From an uncultured Candidatus Nemicrothrix sp. (GTDB taxonomy: Bacteria > Actinomycetota > Acidimicrobiia > Acidimicrobiales > UBA8592): DNA of 64,000 nt. The position numbers were made by a program, and so were the translations under genes. A model generated the notes under the pieces. The model saw nothing but the letters and a program-made list of their open reading frames with translations, was not told where the DNA came from and ran no database searches. Positions 16,815 to 24,325 of the stretch are shown here, one piece after another. The stretch covers positions 6,555-70,554 of the forward strand of contig CAJWRY010000002.1 in assembly GCA_913046155.1 (NCBI GenBank), in the 5' to 3' direction. The first letter of the stretch is position 1. Every line of letters starts with the position of its first letter.

Positions 16815-18944
16815 ATGTCTAACTCCCAAAACCCGCTGACTCTTCCAGACCTGTCGAAGATACCGTTATCTCGGCTAAAAGGCATAGGGCCTAAGAAAGA
16901 AAGCTCGCTCAATTCTCTGGATATTTTCTCAGTTCTTGACATCCTGAACTATTTCCCGCGCAGGTACATCGACAGAACAAATGAGGCAAAAGTCTCCTCG
17001 TTGCACGTGGGCGAAGAAGGAATGATACTCGTCGAAGTTCTGAACGTCTATAAGCAAAAGACCCGCAATAGGCGTTCAATAGTCACTGCAACTGTCACAG
17101 ACCAAACAGGAAATGTGACACTAACGTTCTTTAATCAGCCATGGAGAGAGAAACAATTAAAAGTGGGTAGTGAGGTTATTATCTTCGGAAAACTCGACCA
17201 ATACAGAGGCGAATACAGGATGGTTAATCCTGTTGTTGACCTGATTGGAGATAAAACAGGGAAGTTCATTCCCGTATATGCACAATCGGGTAAAGCAGGA
17301 CTTTCAACTTGGGAGTTCTGTAACTGGACGAAAGATGCGATTGAAAAATCGAGACCCAGAGGTTTCGCTGAACCTCTGCCGTCCGCCATAAGAAAGCAGT
17401 ATGATCTTGTCAGTCGTGACAAGGCCTACTCTTCAATTCATAGCCCAAACAATCTAGGTGAAATGTTAACAGCAAGAAAACGCCTTGTATTCGACGAATT
17501 ACTTCGCATTCAATTACTTCTCGTAGCCCGGAAAAGACAGCTAGAGCTAGCTACTCAAGGAATAAGTCACGACTTTGAAGGTGCCCTATTTGATAAGTTA
17601 GTAGAGAGTCTTCCATTTAAGCCAACGAATGCCCAAAGTAAAGCAATTGCAGAAATTTTCAAAGACTTGCGCGCCTCTTATCCTATGCATCGCCTCCTTC
17701 AAGGGGACGTGGGGTCGGGGAAAACGCTCGTAGCTATAGCAGCGTTACTTTCCGTAGTCGAAGGAGGTAAGCAAGGCTCAATTATGGCTCCTACCGAAGT
17801 GCTTGCGGAACAGCATTTCGTTAGTGTTAAAGAATTGTTAAGCAATTTCGTTCTCTCAGACTCGTCTAACTTGCTAGGAGAACGAAAGTTAAATATTTCC
17901 CTACTGACAAGTCAGACCTCAGACAAGGATGCTAAAGAAATAAGGGCAAAATTAGGCCGTGGAGAAATTGACATAATTGTAGGTACACACTCCTTAATCC
18001 AGGAATCTGTGGAATTTGCAGATATTGGGCTGGCCGTCGTTGACGAACAACACCGATTTGGAGTCGATCAACGCGCCGCACTACAAAATAAAGGTAATAG
18101 TAAAGCAATACCAGATCTGCTAGTAATGACCGCTACACCAATTCCTCGAACAGCGGCAATGACGGTATATGGGGACCTTGATGTGAGTATCTTGAACGAA
18201 CTTCCCGAGGGACGTATCCCCATTGATACGAAAAGGGTGACTGACGCTCAAGAATTATGGGAGGAAGTGAATAGGCAAATTATGTTAGGTCGCCAGGTAT
18301 TTATCGTTTGTCCACTAATTGATGAGAGCGAAAATATTGATACCACTTCAGCAGAGGCGACGTATCACAGATTAAAGAGTGACGAACTAAGCGGAATATC
18401 TGTTGGATTGCTTCACGGAAGAATGCATGCAAGCGAAAAGCAGAACGTGATGGACCTATTTCGTAACGGTGAGATAGACGCTTTGGTATCTACTACGGTC
18501 GTCGAGGTCGGAGTCAATATTCCAAACGCTACTGCGATGGTTATTTTAGGTGCTGAAAGATTTGGAATCGCCCAATTACACCAATTAAGAGGGCGTGTAG
18601 GACGAGGGTCGTTCCAGTCAACTTGCTATTTGGTTAGCAACTCCCAGACGCCTGAAACTGATGCGCGCCTGCAAGCCCTTGTGGATTCAAACGATGGATT
18701 TCATTTAGCTGAAATAGACCTAGAACTTCGTGGCGAAGGAACAATAATGGGGGCCGAACAGAAGGGAAGGAACGATTTAAGAATTGCCTCGCTCCGCAGA
18801 GATAAAGAGTGGGTATCCCATGCAAGGACTGCTGCGATCGCTCTGTTAGATTTAGCAAAGCAAGGCGAAGACATATCCCTTCTCATTGAGGAGTTGAACC
18901 TTTTCTTCGAGGAAGAGAAAGTCGAGTATTTATTTAAATCATGA
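16815..18944 (+). CDS. recG: ATP-dependent DNA helicase RecG
   Basis: Branch-migration helicase that reverses stalled forks. The 709-residue protein has the full RecG layout: an N-terminal helix-hairpin-helix-like SRLKGIGPKK (19-28), an OB-fold wedge domain (about 65-150), Walker A GDVGSGKT (297-304), the DEQH box in VVDEQHRFGV, MTATPIPRTAAM, and the C-terminal QLRGRVGRG with the TRG region. The upstream 80 bp contains no gene. The stop overlaps the start of the GNAT gene by four bases (ATGA), which implies translational coupling. Confidence 0.96.
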   Translation: MSNSQNPLTLPDLSKIPLSRLKGIGPKKESSLNSLDIFSVLDILNYFPRRYIDRTNEAKVSSLHVGEEGMILVEVLNVYKQKTRNRRSIVTATVTDQTGNVTLTFFNQPWREKQLKVGSEVIIFGKLDQYRGEYRMVNPVVDLIGDKTGKFIPVYAQSGKAGLSTWEFCNWTKDAIEKSRPRGFAEPLPSAIRKQYDLVSRDKAYSSIHSPNNLGEMLTARKRLVFDELLRIQLLLVARKRQLELATQGISHDFEGALFDKLVESLPFKPTNAQSKAIAEIFKDLRASYPMHRLLQGDVGSGKTLVAIAALLSVVEGGKQGSIMAPTEVLAEQHFVSVKELLSNFVLSDSSNLLGERKLNISLLTSQTSDKDAKEIRAKLGRGEIDIIVGTHSLIQESVEFADIGLAVVDEQHRFGVDQRAALQNKGNSKAIPDLLVMTATPIPRTAAMTVYGDLDVSILNELPEGRIPIDTKRVTDAQELWEEVNRQIMLGRQVFIVCPLIDESENIDTTSAEATYHRLKSDELSGISVGLLHGRMHASEKQNVMDLFRNGEIDALVSTTVVEVGVNIPNATAMVILGAERFGIAQLHQLRGRVGRGSFQSTCYLVSNSQTPETDARLQALVDSNDGFHLAEIDLELRGEGTIMGAEQKGRNDLRIASLRRDKEWVSHARTAAIALLDLAKQGEDISLLIEELNLFFEEEKVEYLFKS

Positions 18945-19546
18945 GCGAACCTCTAACTCCAGCTTCTGACCCACGAACAACAGCAAATATTCTCACGAAA
19001 GCCTTTCTATTCGACCCTTTTTTCAGCTGGCTATTTCCAGGCAAAAGTCATGAAAGTAATCTGCATCAATGGTGGTATTTCCTAACTCGTCACGCAAGCA
19101 AGAATCCCGAATGGGCATTAAGTGTCGATGAAAGTAACTCCACCTCGTCAATATGGACCAAGCCAATCCTAGATCTGGATGAATCTGATAATAGCGATGA
19201 TGACGAACAAGACGCATTCGTCAATTTAATGCATGAATTAGTGGGTGATAGGATCTCACAAGTTCTAGAGGCGTTTGCGGAAGTGAATGCTAACCACCCT
19301 TCACAGCCTCACTGGTACTTGCAAGCAGTTGGAACTGTCCCTGAGATGCAAAGTAAAGGGCGGGCTGCGAAGCTACTCCAGCCTATTCTAGAGATTTGTG
19401 ATACGGAGGAAACTGGGGCATACCTTGAATCAACCAACCCTAGAAACCTCTCCTTCTACTATCGGTTAGGGTTTGAAACCCAAAAGGAACTATCTCTTGA
19501 CGGTGGCAAAGCAGCACTTACTTGTATGTGGAGAGACCCAGCCTAA
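18941..19546 (+). CDS. GNAT-family N-acetyltransferase
   Basis: A 201-residue acetyltransferase. The acetyl-CoA binding part is in the second half: WYLQAVGTVPEMQSKGRAAK (the Q/R-x-x-G-x-A motif A) and NPRNLSFYYRLGFE (motif B). The N-terminal half carries an acidic stretch (ESDNSDDDEQDAF). The architecture matches the large GNAT group of unknown acceptors; nothing identifies the substrate. It is coupled to recG by an ATGA overlap, and its stop overlaps by a few bases the end of the convergent zinc-ribbon gene. Confidence 0.8.
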   Translation: MSEPLTPASDPRTTANILTKAFLFDPFFSWLFPGKSHESNLHQWWYFLTRHASKNPEWALSVDESNSTSSIWTKPILDLDESDNSDDDEQDAFVNLMHELVGDRISQVLEAFAEVNANHPSQPHWYLQAVGTVPEMQSKGRAAKLLQPILEICDTEETGAYLESTNPRNLSFYYRLGFETQKELSLDGGKAALTCMWRDPA

Positions 19547-19704
19547 ATTCCGTCATCTCCAACTACTATGTCCCATCTGTCCAGACAATCCTTACAACGG
19601 TAGAACACAACCATATCTACTTCCCAGCCAGACTCTGGCTCTTTGCTACCCAAATAACATTTTCCGCCACAGTCAACACAAGTAATTTCTGCTGGAAGTT
19701 TCAT
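19543..19704 (-). CDS. 53-residue zinc-ribbon microprotein
   Basis: A minus-strand ORF of 53 codons plus stop reading MKLPAEITCVDCGGKC at the N terminus and FYRCKDCLDRWDIVVGDD towards the C terminus. Two CxxC knuckles (Cys9/Cys12 and Cys37/Cys40) about 25 residues apart form a classic zinc-ribbon arrangement; an extra Cys16 is present. The ATG is preceded by GAGGGG (minus strand, about 19710-19715) at suitable spacing, which argues for real expression. It is divergent from rsmD across 35 bp and converges with the GNAT gene with overlapping stops. Function is unknown; small zinc ribbons often bind RNA polymerase, ribosomes or nucleic acid. Confidence 0.72.
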   Translation of the reverse strand: MKLPAEITCVDCGGKCYLGSKEPESGWEVDMVVFYRCKDCLDRWDIVVGDDGI

Positions 19705-19739
19705 CGCTACCCCTCATGGAGAAGATAACGTAATTTGAT

Positions 19740-20270
19740 ATGAGGGTCATATCTGGATCAGCGAAAGGTCGCAAATTAGTTGTACCAAGTGGGGATCATG
19801 TTAGACCCACAAAAGACCGAGTCAAAGAAGCTATCTTTAACTCCCTGCACAGTTATGGATTGGTCGAGAACAGATCATTTCTCGACTTATTCTCCGGCAC
19901 AGGGTCACTCGGAATAGAAGCCTTATCACGTGGAGCCAAATCAGTAGTATTTATAGATCACCATGCAGAAGCAATTGATTGCATCATTTTGAATGTTGAA
20001 AAATTAAATTATGGCTCAACATCAAAGATATTGAAAACGGATGCGCTGAGTTTCCTCGAAAGGGATGACTATTTCGACGTAGCTCTTTTGGATCCCCCCT
20101 ATAAATATGAGCATTGGGGCACACTGCTCAAACGAGTTAATGCTCATTCAATAGTAATTGAGAGTTCAGAACAGGTAACGCTTGAAAGTGATTGGGAAAT
20201 AATTAAAAGCCAGAAATACGGTCAAACTAACCTGCTAATAGCATCACGCCAAAGAAAAGATAAAGACTGA
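19740..20270 (+). CDS. rsmD: 16S rRNA (guanine966-N2)-methyltransferase RsmD
   Basis: Methylates G966 of 16S rRNA during 30S maturation. The 176 residues include the family start MRVISGSAKGRKL, VRPTKDRVKEAIFNSL, the SAM-binding LDLFSGTGSLGIEALSRG (48-65) and the catalytic DPPY at 118-121. The rsmD-coaD pair is a very common bacterial arrangement. It starts with ATG at 19740; no SD is clear in the 35 bp shared with the divergent zinc-ribbon gene. Confidence 0.95.
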   Translation: MRVISGSAKGRKLVVPSGDHVRPTKDRVKEAIFNSLHSYGLVENRSFLDLFSGTGSLGIEALSRGAKSVVFIDHHAEAIDCIILNVEKLNYGSTSKILKTDALSFLERDDYFDVALLDPPYKYEHWGTLLKRVNAHSIVIESSEQVTLESDWEIIKSQKYGQTNLLIASRQRKDKD

Positions 20271-20307
20271 TACACCGTCGTACTTCTTAAGGTTATTGTA
20301 GAAAATA

Positions 20308-20329
20308 GCGCTACCCGCATAGGTAGCGC
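20308..20329 (+). other. Perfect 8-bp hairpin between rsmD and coaD
   Basis: GCGCTACC and GGTAGCGC form an uninterrupted 8-bp stem around the 6-nt loop CGCATA. It is not followed by a T-run, so it is not a standard intrinsic terminator. It may stabilise an mRNA end or be a processing site. Confidence 0.55.
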
Positions 20330-20352
20330 GAAATCTGAGGTAGATTTATCTA

Positions 20353-20835
20353 ATGGCTATTGCAATTTATCCTGGTTCATTTGACCCAATTCACCTTGGG
20401 CATGTGCGAATAGTAGAGAACGCAGCAACCATTTTTGATCAAGTGATAGTTGTCGCAATGCAAAACAGAGAAAAAAAAGGATTTTTGTCTATTGAAAAGC
20501 GCCAAGAATTACTAAAAACCTCTTTCGGGCATCTAAATAACGTAGTTACAGACTCCTCGACAGGCCTTGTCGTTGATGTAGCCAAAGCATTGAATGCTGA
20601 GGTAATTATCAAAGGCCTTCGGTCTTCAGCAGATTTTGAAATTGAAATGCAGATGGCCCAAACCAACAAAAAAATTTCTGCCATCAATACAGTCTTCATT
20701 CCAACAGATCCGGAATACTCATATATTTCAAGTAGATTTATTCGTGAAATATCCTCTGAAGGAGGAGACGTATCAGGGTTGGTGCCCAAACCCGTTTCCG
20801 ATTTACTTAAAAGGGGATTAGGTAATAATGAGTGA
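20353..20835 (+). CDS. coaD: Phosphopantetheine adenylyltransferase
   Basis: Fourth step of CoA synthesis: adenylates 4'-phosphopantetheine to dephospho-CoA. 160 residues, the typical length. The nucleotidyltransferase signature GSFDPIHLGH at 8-17 contains the T/HxGH motif, and ISSRFIREI near 126-134 is the second signature. A GAGG lies about 12 nt before the ATG, a rather long spacing. The gene overlaps the following coiled-coil gene by 8 nt. The product feeds acpP phosphopantetheinylation, and acpP itself lies 2.5 kb downstream. Confidence 0.96.
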   Translation: MAIAIYPGSFDPIHLGHVRIVENAATIFDQVIVVAMQNREKKGFLSIEKRQELLKTSFGHLNNVVTDSSTGLVVDVAKALNAEVIIKGLRSSADFEIEMQMAQTNKKISAINTVFIPTDPEYSYISSRFIREISSEGGDVSGLVPKPVSDLLKRGLGNNE

Positions 20836-21421
20836 ACCCGACCAGAATGATGAAAACACAGCATTTGAGTCAGTGGAGCCATACGAAGCGCCCGAAGTCG
20901 AACGCCTAATTCAAGGGCTTATTAACGTTGTCGATGCAGCACGCCCTGTCCCATTATCATCATCCTCCATGGTAAATAAGGATGAGATCATTTCAGTCTT
21001 AAACGATATATCTATTCGCTTACCCGATGAGATCCGTGCCGCAAGGTGGTTACTCAAACAACGCGAAGACTTCCTCTCACGAACCCAGAGGGAAGGGGAT
21101 GAGTTAATTGATTTAGCTCGTGCCCGAGCCGGCCAGATGGTCCAGAAGTCTGAGGTCGTGAAAGCAGCTGAGATACAAGCACGAAGAATCATCGAAGAAG
21201 CCCAAGGTGAGGCCCAAAAGCTCCGCCTTGAAACGGAAGACTTTTGCGATCAAAGACTCGCTAGCTTTGAAGCTGTTTTGAAGAAAACTCAAAAGGTAGT
21301 CGCAGACGGAAGAACCAAACTCCAAGGAGATCCGCTAGCTGATCTGAAAGAAGCACATGGATCTCCAGAAACAGAAACAGAGCAAGGACCTGAGCTGTAT
21401 GACCAGGATGAAATCGGGTAA
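20828..21421 (+). CDS. DivIVA-like coiled-coil protein (SepIVA-like)
   Basis: A 197-residue hydrophilic, largely helical protein with a long predicted coiled coil (about 70-165) rich in Arg, Glu, Ala and Gln; one stretch is AAEIQARRIIEEAQGEAQKL. The N-terminal ~30 residues are acidic and likely disordered. In Mycobacterium the gene just before the DUF177 (yceD) and rnc genes is SepIVA, a DivIVA-domain protein needed for septation; position and composition match here, though I cannot confirm it by alignment. It overlaps coaD by 8 nt and yceD by 23 nt, implying tight co-translation. Confidence 0.65.
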   Translation: MSEPDQNDENTAFESVEPYEAPEVERLIQGLINVVDAARPVPLSSSSMVNKDEIISVLNDISIRLPDEIRAARWLLKQREDFLSRTQREGDELIDLARARAGQMVQKSEVVKAAEIQARRIIEEAQGEAQKLRLETEDFCDQRLASFEAVLKKTQKVVADGRTKLQGDPLADLKEAHGSPETETEQGPELYDQDEIG

Positions 21422-21941
21422 CGGGCCCTCAGACTCAGATGAGCTTGTTGTAGACCTCCCAAAATTACAAAGAAACACAGGTGTCCCTGCTGAAATATCA
21501 TCAGAATGGAAACCTGACTCTGTAAGAGCAACCCATTCCAACGCAATTCTTATGCAAGTAGAAATCTCCCTTGAAGCAGTCTCGGATAGGATCACCGCCC
21601 TTGGAACCGCAATACTGCATTGGACTGCGCAGTGTCGAAGGTGTCTGGAAGCTACCTCAGGAAGCACTTCAATTGACATTAATGAGATATTTGAAAAAGG
21701 TGCTTCCGAAGGTGAAACCTTTGAATTACCGCTAGGTGAAAAGCTTGATTTGAGACCAATGCTTGCAGAACAGGCGATGCTTAATCTCCCAGTTGCTGCT
21801 TTATGTTCGAAATCATGCACTGGGCCAATTGATACGGAATTTTTAACTAACTCTTCTCCTTCAAATACTGGAGAAAATCCTGAAGAGTTTAAGGATCCAA
21901 GATGGGATGTATTAGACCAACTGAAATTTTCAGATGACTAA
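21399..21941 (+). CDS. yceD: YceD/DUF177 family protein (large-subunit rRNA accumulation)
   Basis: A 180-residue member of DUF177, whose E. coli and plant homologues are needed for 23S rRNA accumulation and are nearly always followed by rpmF, as here. The characteristic cysteines are present in CRRCLE and in the later CSKSC. I set the start at ATG 21399 because AAGGA lies at 21384-21388, 10 nt upstream; an in-frame ATG three codons later is also possible, and earlier codons would lengthen the overlap with the coiled-coil gene. A 91-bp spacer separates it from rpmF. Confidence 0.85.
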   Translation: MTRMKSGNGPSDSDELVVDLPKLQRNTGVPAEISSEWKPDSVRATHSNAILMQVEISLEAVSDRITALGTAILHWTAQCRRCLEATSGSTSIDINEIFEKGASEGETFELPLGEKLDLRPMLAEQAMLNLPVAALCSKSCTGPIDTEFLTNSSPSNTGENPEEFKDPRWDVLDQLKFSDD

Positions 21942-22032
21942 CTTTTCCCAATCTGGGTGCAAGAAAGTCCGCTGGTCGGTAGGATCTTATTTGCGCAAGT
22001 TCTGCTTGTGATGAGAAGAATTGGAAAACCGC

Positions 22033-22209
22033 ATGGCAGTACCAAAGAAGAAAACATCAAAGTCCAAAAGTAGGAGCAGGCGAAATTCTGCGTGGAAACT
22101 TCATGCACCGACTCTTAACTCTTGCCCGCGTTGCGGTGCCGCTAAAAGGCCTCATCACGTGTGCGGGAATTGTGGATGGTATGACGATCGAGTAGCCGTT
22201 GAGGTCTAG
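22033..22209 (+). CDS. rpmF: 50S ribosomal protein L32
   Basis: 58-residue L32 with the canonical start MAVPKKKTSKSKSRSRR, a basic N-terminal tail and a four-cysteine zinc ribbon (CPRCG and CGNCG). Zinc-free paralogues lack these cysteines, so this is the zinc-binding form. The ATG at 22033 matches the universal L32 start; codons upstream to a TTG at 22021 are not part of the protein. It is followed 15 bp later by plsX, the common rpmF-plsX order that links ribosome and phospholipid synthesis. Confidence 0.96.
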   Translation: MAVPKKKTSKSKSRSRRNSAWKLHAPTLNSCPRCGAAKRPHHVCGNCGWYDDRVAVEV

Positions 22210-22224
22210 TCCAACAACGAAATC

Positions 22225-23223
22225 ATGACCGAAACATCTCTTCCGGTGGCCGTTGATGCAATGGGTGGTGATTATGCTCCTGATCAGATAATCCAGGGAG
22301 CCAGATTAGCCAAAGAATCAGGGATTCCGATTGTGCTCTTCGGGACAGAGCAAGTTCTCGATGCCATACAGGATATAGAGACCATATTTGTCTCGGAAGT
22401 GATTGAAATGGACGAGGATCCTGGCCAAGCTGTTCGACGAAAGAAAGATTCGTCACTAATTCGTGCAGCTGAATATGTTCGAGACGGTCATGGCGCAGCC
22501 ATGGTAAGTGCAGGAAATACCGGCGCTACCATGGCATCGGCATTGCTTAGAATGGGAAGGTTAAAAGGAGTCTCCCGTCCTGCGATCGCAACACCCATCC
22601 CCACACTGGAAGGAGATCACCCTGTCATCCTTCTTGATTCTGGAGCTAATGCAGAATGCCAACCTGAATGGCTCTTGCAATTTGCCGAAATGGGCGCAGT
22701 TTACTCGCGGGACAGATTTGCCGTTGAGAAGCCTAAAGTTGGACTTCTATCAATCGGTGAAGAAGCTGGAAAAGGAAACTCGCTTGTAAAAGACTCATTT
22801 GAAATTTTGAATTCTGGAAATTGGGAAACAGTAAGCAACGCAGAATTCATCGGAAACGTAGAGGGACGAGATTTAATGAGTGGGGCCGTAGATGTTGTAG
22901 TTACCGATGGGTTCACTGGGAATGTTGCACTTAAGACTCTGGAAGGAACAGCAAAGGCAATAGTTAAGGCATTATTATCAGCATTTTCAAGTTCTGAGGA
23001 TGCGAAGGCAGGCGCTGACCTCTTAGCACCTTCTTTGCTTCCCTTGTATCACAAGCTTGACCCAGATTCTGTTGGGGGAGCAGTTTTACTGGGTGTGAAT
23101 GGTATAGCAATTGTTAGTCACGGCTCTTCATCAGCGAATGCAATTCTCAACGCAATTAAAACAGCGCATGAGCTTTTTAAAGACAACCACGTGGCAAATC
23201 TCCAATCCGTTCTCAAACCGTAA
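22225..23223 (+). CDS. plsX: Phosphate acyltransferase PlsX
   Basis: Makes acyl-phosphate from acyl-ACP and phosphate, the acyl donor for glycerol-3-phosphate acylation. The 332-residue protein has VAVDAMGGDYAPD at the N terminus, SAGNTGATMASALLRMGR in the middle and DGFTGNVALKTLEG further on, all typical of PlsX. The partner acpP is next downstream. There is no plsY in the window. Confidence 0.95.
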   Translation: MTETSLPVAVDAMGGDYAPDQIIQGARLAKESGIPIVLFGTEQVLDAIQDIETIFVSEVIEMDEDPGQAVRRKKDSSLIRAAEYVRDGHGAAMVSAGNTGATMASALLRMGRLKGVSRPAIATPIPTLEGDHPVILLDSGANAECQPEWLLQFAEMGAVYSRDRFAVEKPKVGLLSIGEEAGKGNSLVKDSFEILNSGNWETVSNAEFIGNVEGRDLMSGAVDVVVTDGFTGNVALKTLEGTAKAIVKALLSAFSSSEDAKAGADLLAPSLLPLYHKLDPDSVGGAVLLGVNGIAIVSHGSSSANAILNAIKTAHELFKDNHVANLQSVLKP

Positions 23224-23304
23224 AAGGTTGATTTCTCTAACGCTTCGCCATAGTTGCTTACAGATTCGCTATTATCGGTGAGATACATCTAAGGACAGGA
23301 ACGT

Positions 23305-23595
23305 ATGCCAGCTGAAACTCACATGGAACAAGATCCACTAGGCAGAGAAGCGATATTGCAATTAATCAAAGACCGACTAGGAGAGATCCTAGAAATAGAT
23401 CCTAACTCGGTCAATGAAGGAGACTCATTTGCAGATGATTTAGATGCTGACTCTTTGGCGCTAATAGAGCTTGTGGAGGCGATCGAAGAAGAACTAGCAG
23501 AAAGATCTGTTGACTTCAGAATAGACGACGAGGATCTGGAAGATCTGAAGAGTGTAAGGGACGCAGTTGACTATGTTTTTAGTCGACTGAGCTAA
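23305..23595 (+). CDS. acpP: Acyl carrier protein
   Basis: A 96-residue acidic helical-bundle protein. The phosphopantetheine serine is in DDLDADSLALIELV, the standard DSL site. It is longer than the usual ~78 residues because of an N-terminal extension of about 15 residues (MPAETHMEQDPLGRE); an internal ATG (residue 7) could trim it. An AAGGA SD lies about 8 nt before ATG 23305. A TATTAT box at 23270-23275 could be a separate -10 promoter element giving the high ACP expression usually needed. rnc follows after 7 nt, the classical acpP-rnc neighbourhood. Confidence 0.93.
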   Translation: MPAETHMEQDPLGREAILQLIKDRLGEILEIDPNSVNEGDSFADDLDADSLALIELVEAIEEELAERSVDFRIDDEDLEDLKSVRDAVDYVFSRLS

Positions 23596-23602
23596 TTGAT
23601 CC

Positions 23603-24271
23603 TTGATTTCTGACCAAACGGTAACTTTTGCAAATTCAATAAATAAAGTTTTCAAAAACTTACTTCTTCTAGAGGAGGCATTGACTCACAAATCTTGGTC
23701 TGCTGAGAACGAAGGAACGGGACCTAACGAGAAACTAGAGTTTTTAGGCGATTCAGTGCTCGGTCTCATCGTTACTGAACACATCTACACGAACTATCCG
23801 GAATTATCTGAGGGTGAACTTTCGCTTCTCAGATCTGTTGTTGTCGGAAGAAACTCCTTAAAAGAAGTGGCCGAAGAGATAAATCTCGATAAATATCTTA
23901 AGTTAGGAAATGCTTCTGTTTCTCCAGCTCTCCTTGAGGACGCTGTTGAAGCCGTGATTGGTGCAATATACCTTGATGGGGGCTGGCTAGAAGCAAAGGC
24001 ATTCGTGATTGATGTCTTGGGAGACAGAATTGAAGAATTCTCAAAGAAAAATAATGAAGACAGTAAAAGCAGACTCAAGATGATCTTTGAGAAGCAATCA
24101 CTGCCACTCCCTCGTTACAGTATTCACTCGGATGGGCCTGATCACGAAAAGGTCTTCTTCGCAAGTATTCATGTTGGGGATGACATCATTGGAAAGGGCA
24201 AAGGAAACAGCAAGAAAGAAGCCGAACAGGCTGCAGCTACCGAGGCCCTGAAAAAGTACACCAATGAATAA
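23603..24271 (+). CDS. rnc: Ribonuclease III
   Basis: Double-strand RNA endonuclease for rRNA and mRNA processing. The 222-residue protein has the RNase III signature NEKLEFLGDSVL with its catalytic acidic residues, a second acidic cluster LEDAVEAVIGAIYLDGG, and a C-terminal dsRNA-binding domain (about 150-222, ending GKGNSKKEAEQAAATEAL). The start is TTG with poor SD, probably translated by coupling to acpP seven bases upstream. A structured RNA elsewhere in this window (the rpsO-pnp spacer) is a plausible target. Confidence 0.95.
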   Translation: MISDQTVTFANSINKVFKNLLLLEEALTHKSWSAENEGTGPNEKLEFLGDSVLGLIVTEHIYTNYPELSEGELSLLRSVVVGRNSLKEVAEEINLDKYLKLGNASVSPALLEDAVEAVIGAIYLDGGWLEAKAFVIDVLGDRIEEFSKKNNEDSKSRLKMIFEKQSLPLPRYSIHSDGPDHEKVFFASIHVGDDIIGKGKGNSKKEAEQAAATEALKKYTNE

Positions 24272-24325
24272 CTTGCGAAATAAGGCGCTAAAATCGTCAT
24301 GCAACACAACTTTGATAAGGAAACT

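Noticed and set aside
21335..21820. 161-codon minus-strand frame across yceD
   Set aside because: Covered by the coupled yceD frame with conserved cysteines; composition looks like a shadow.
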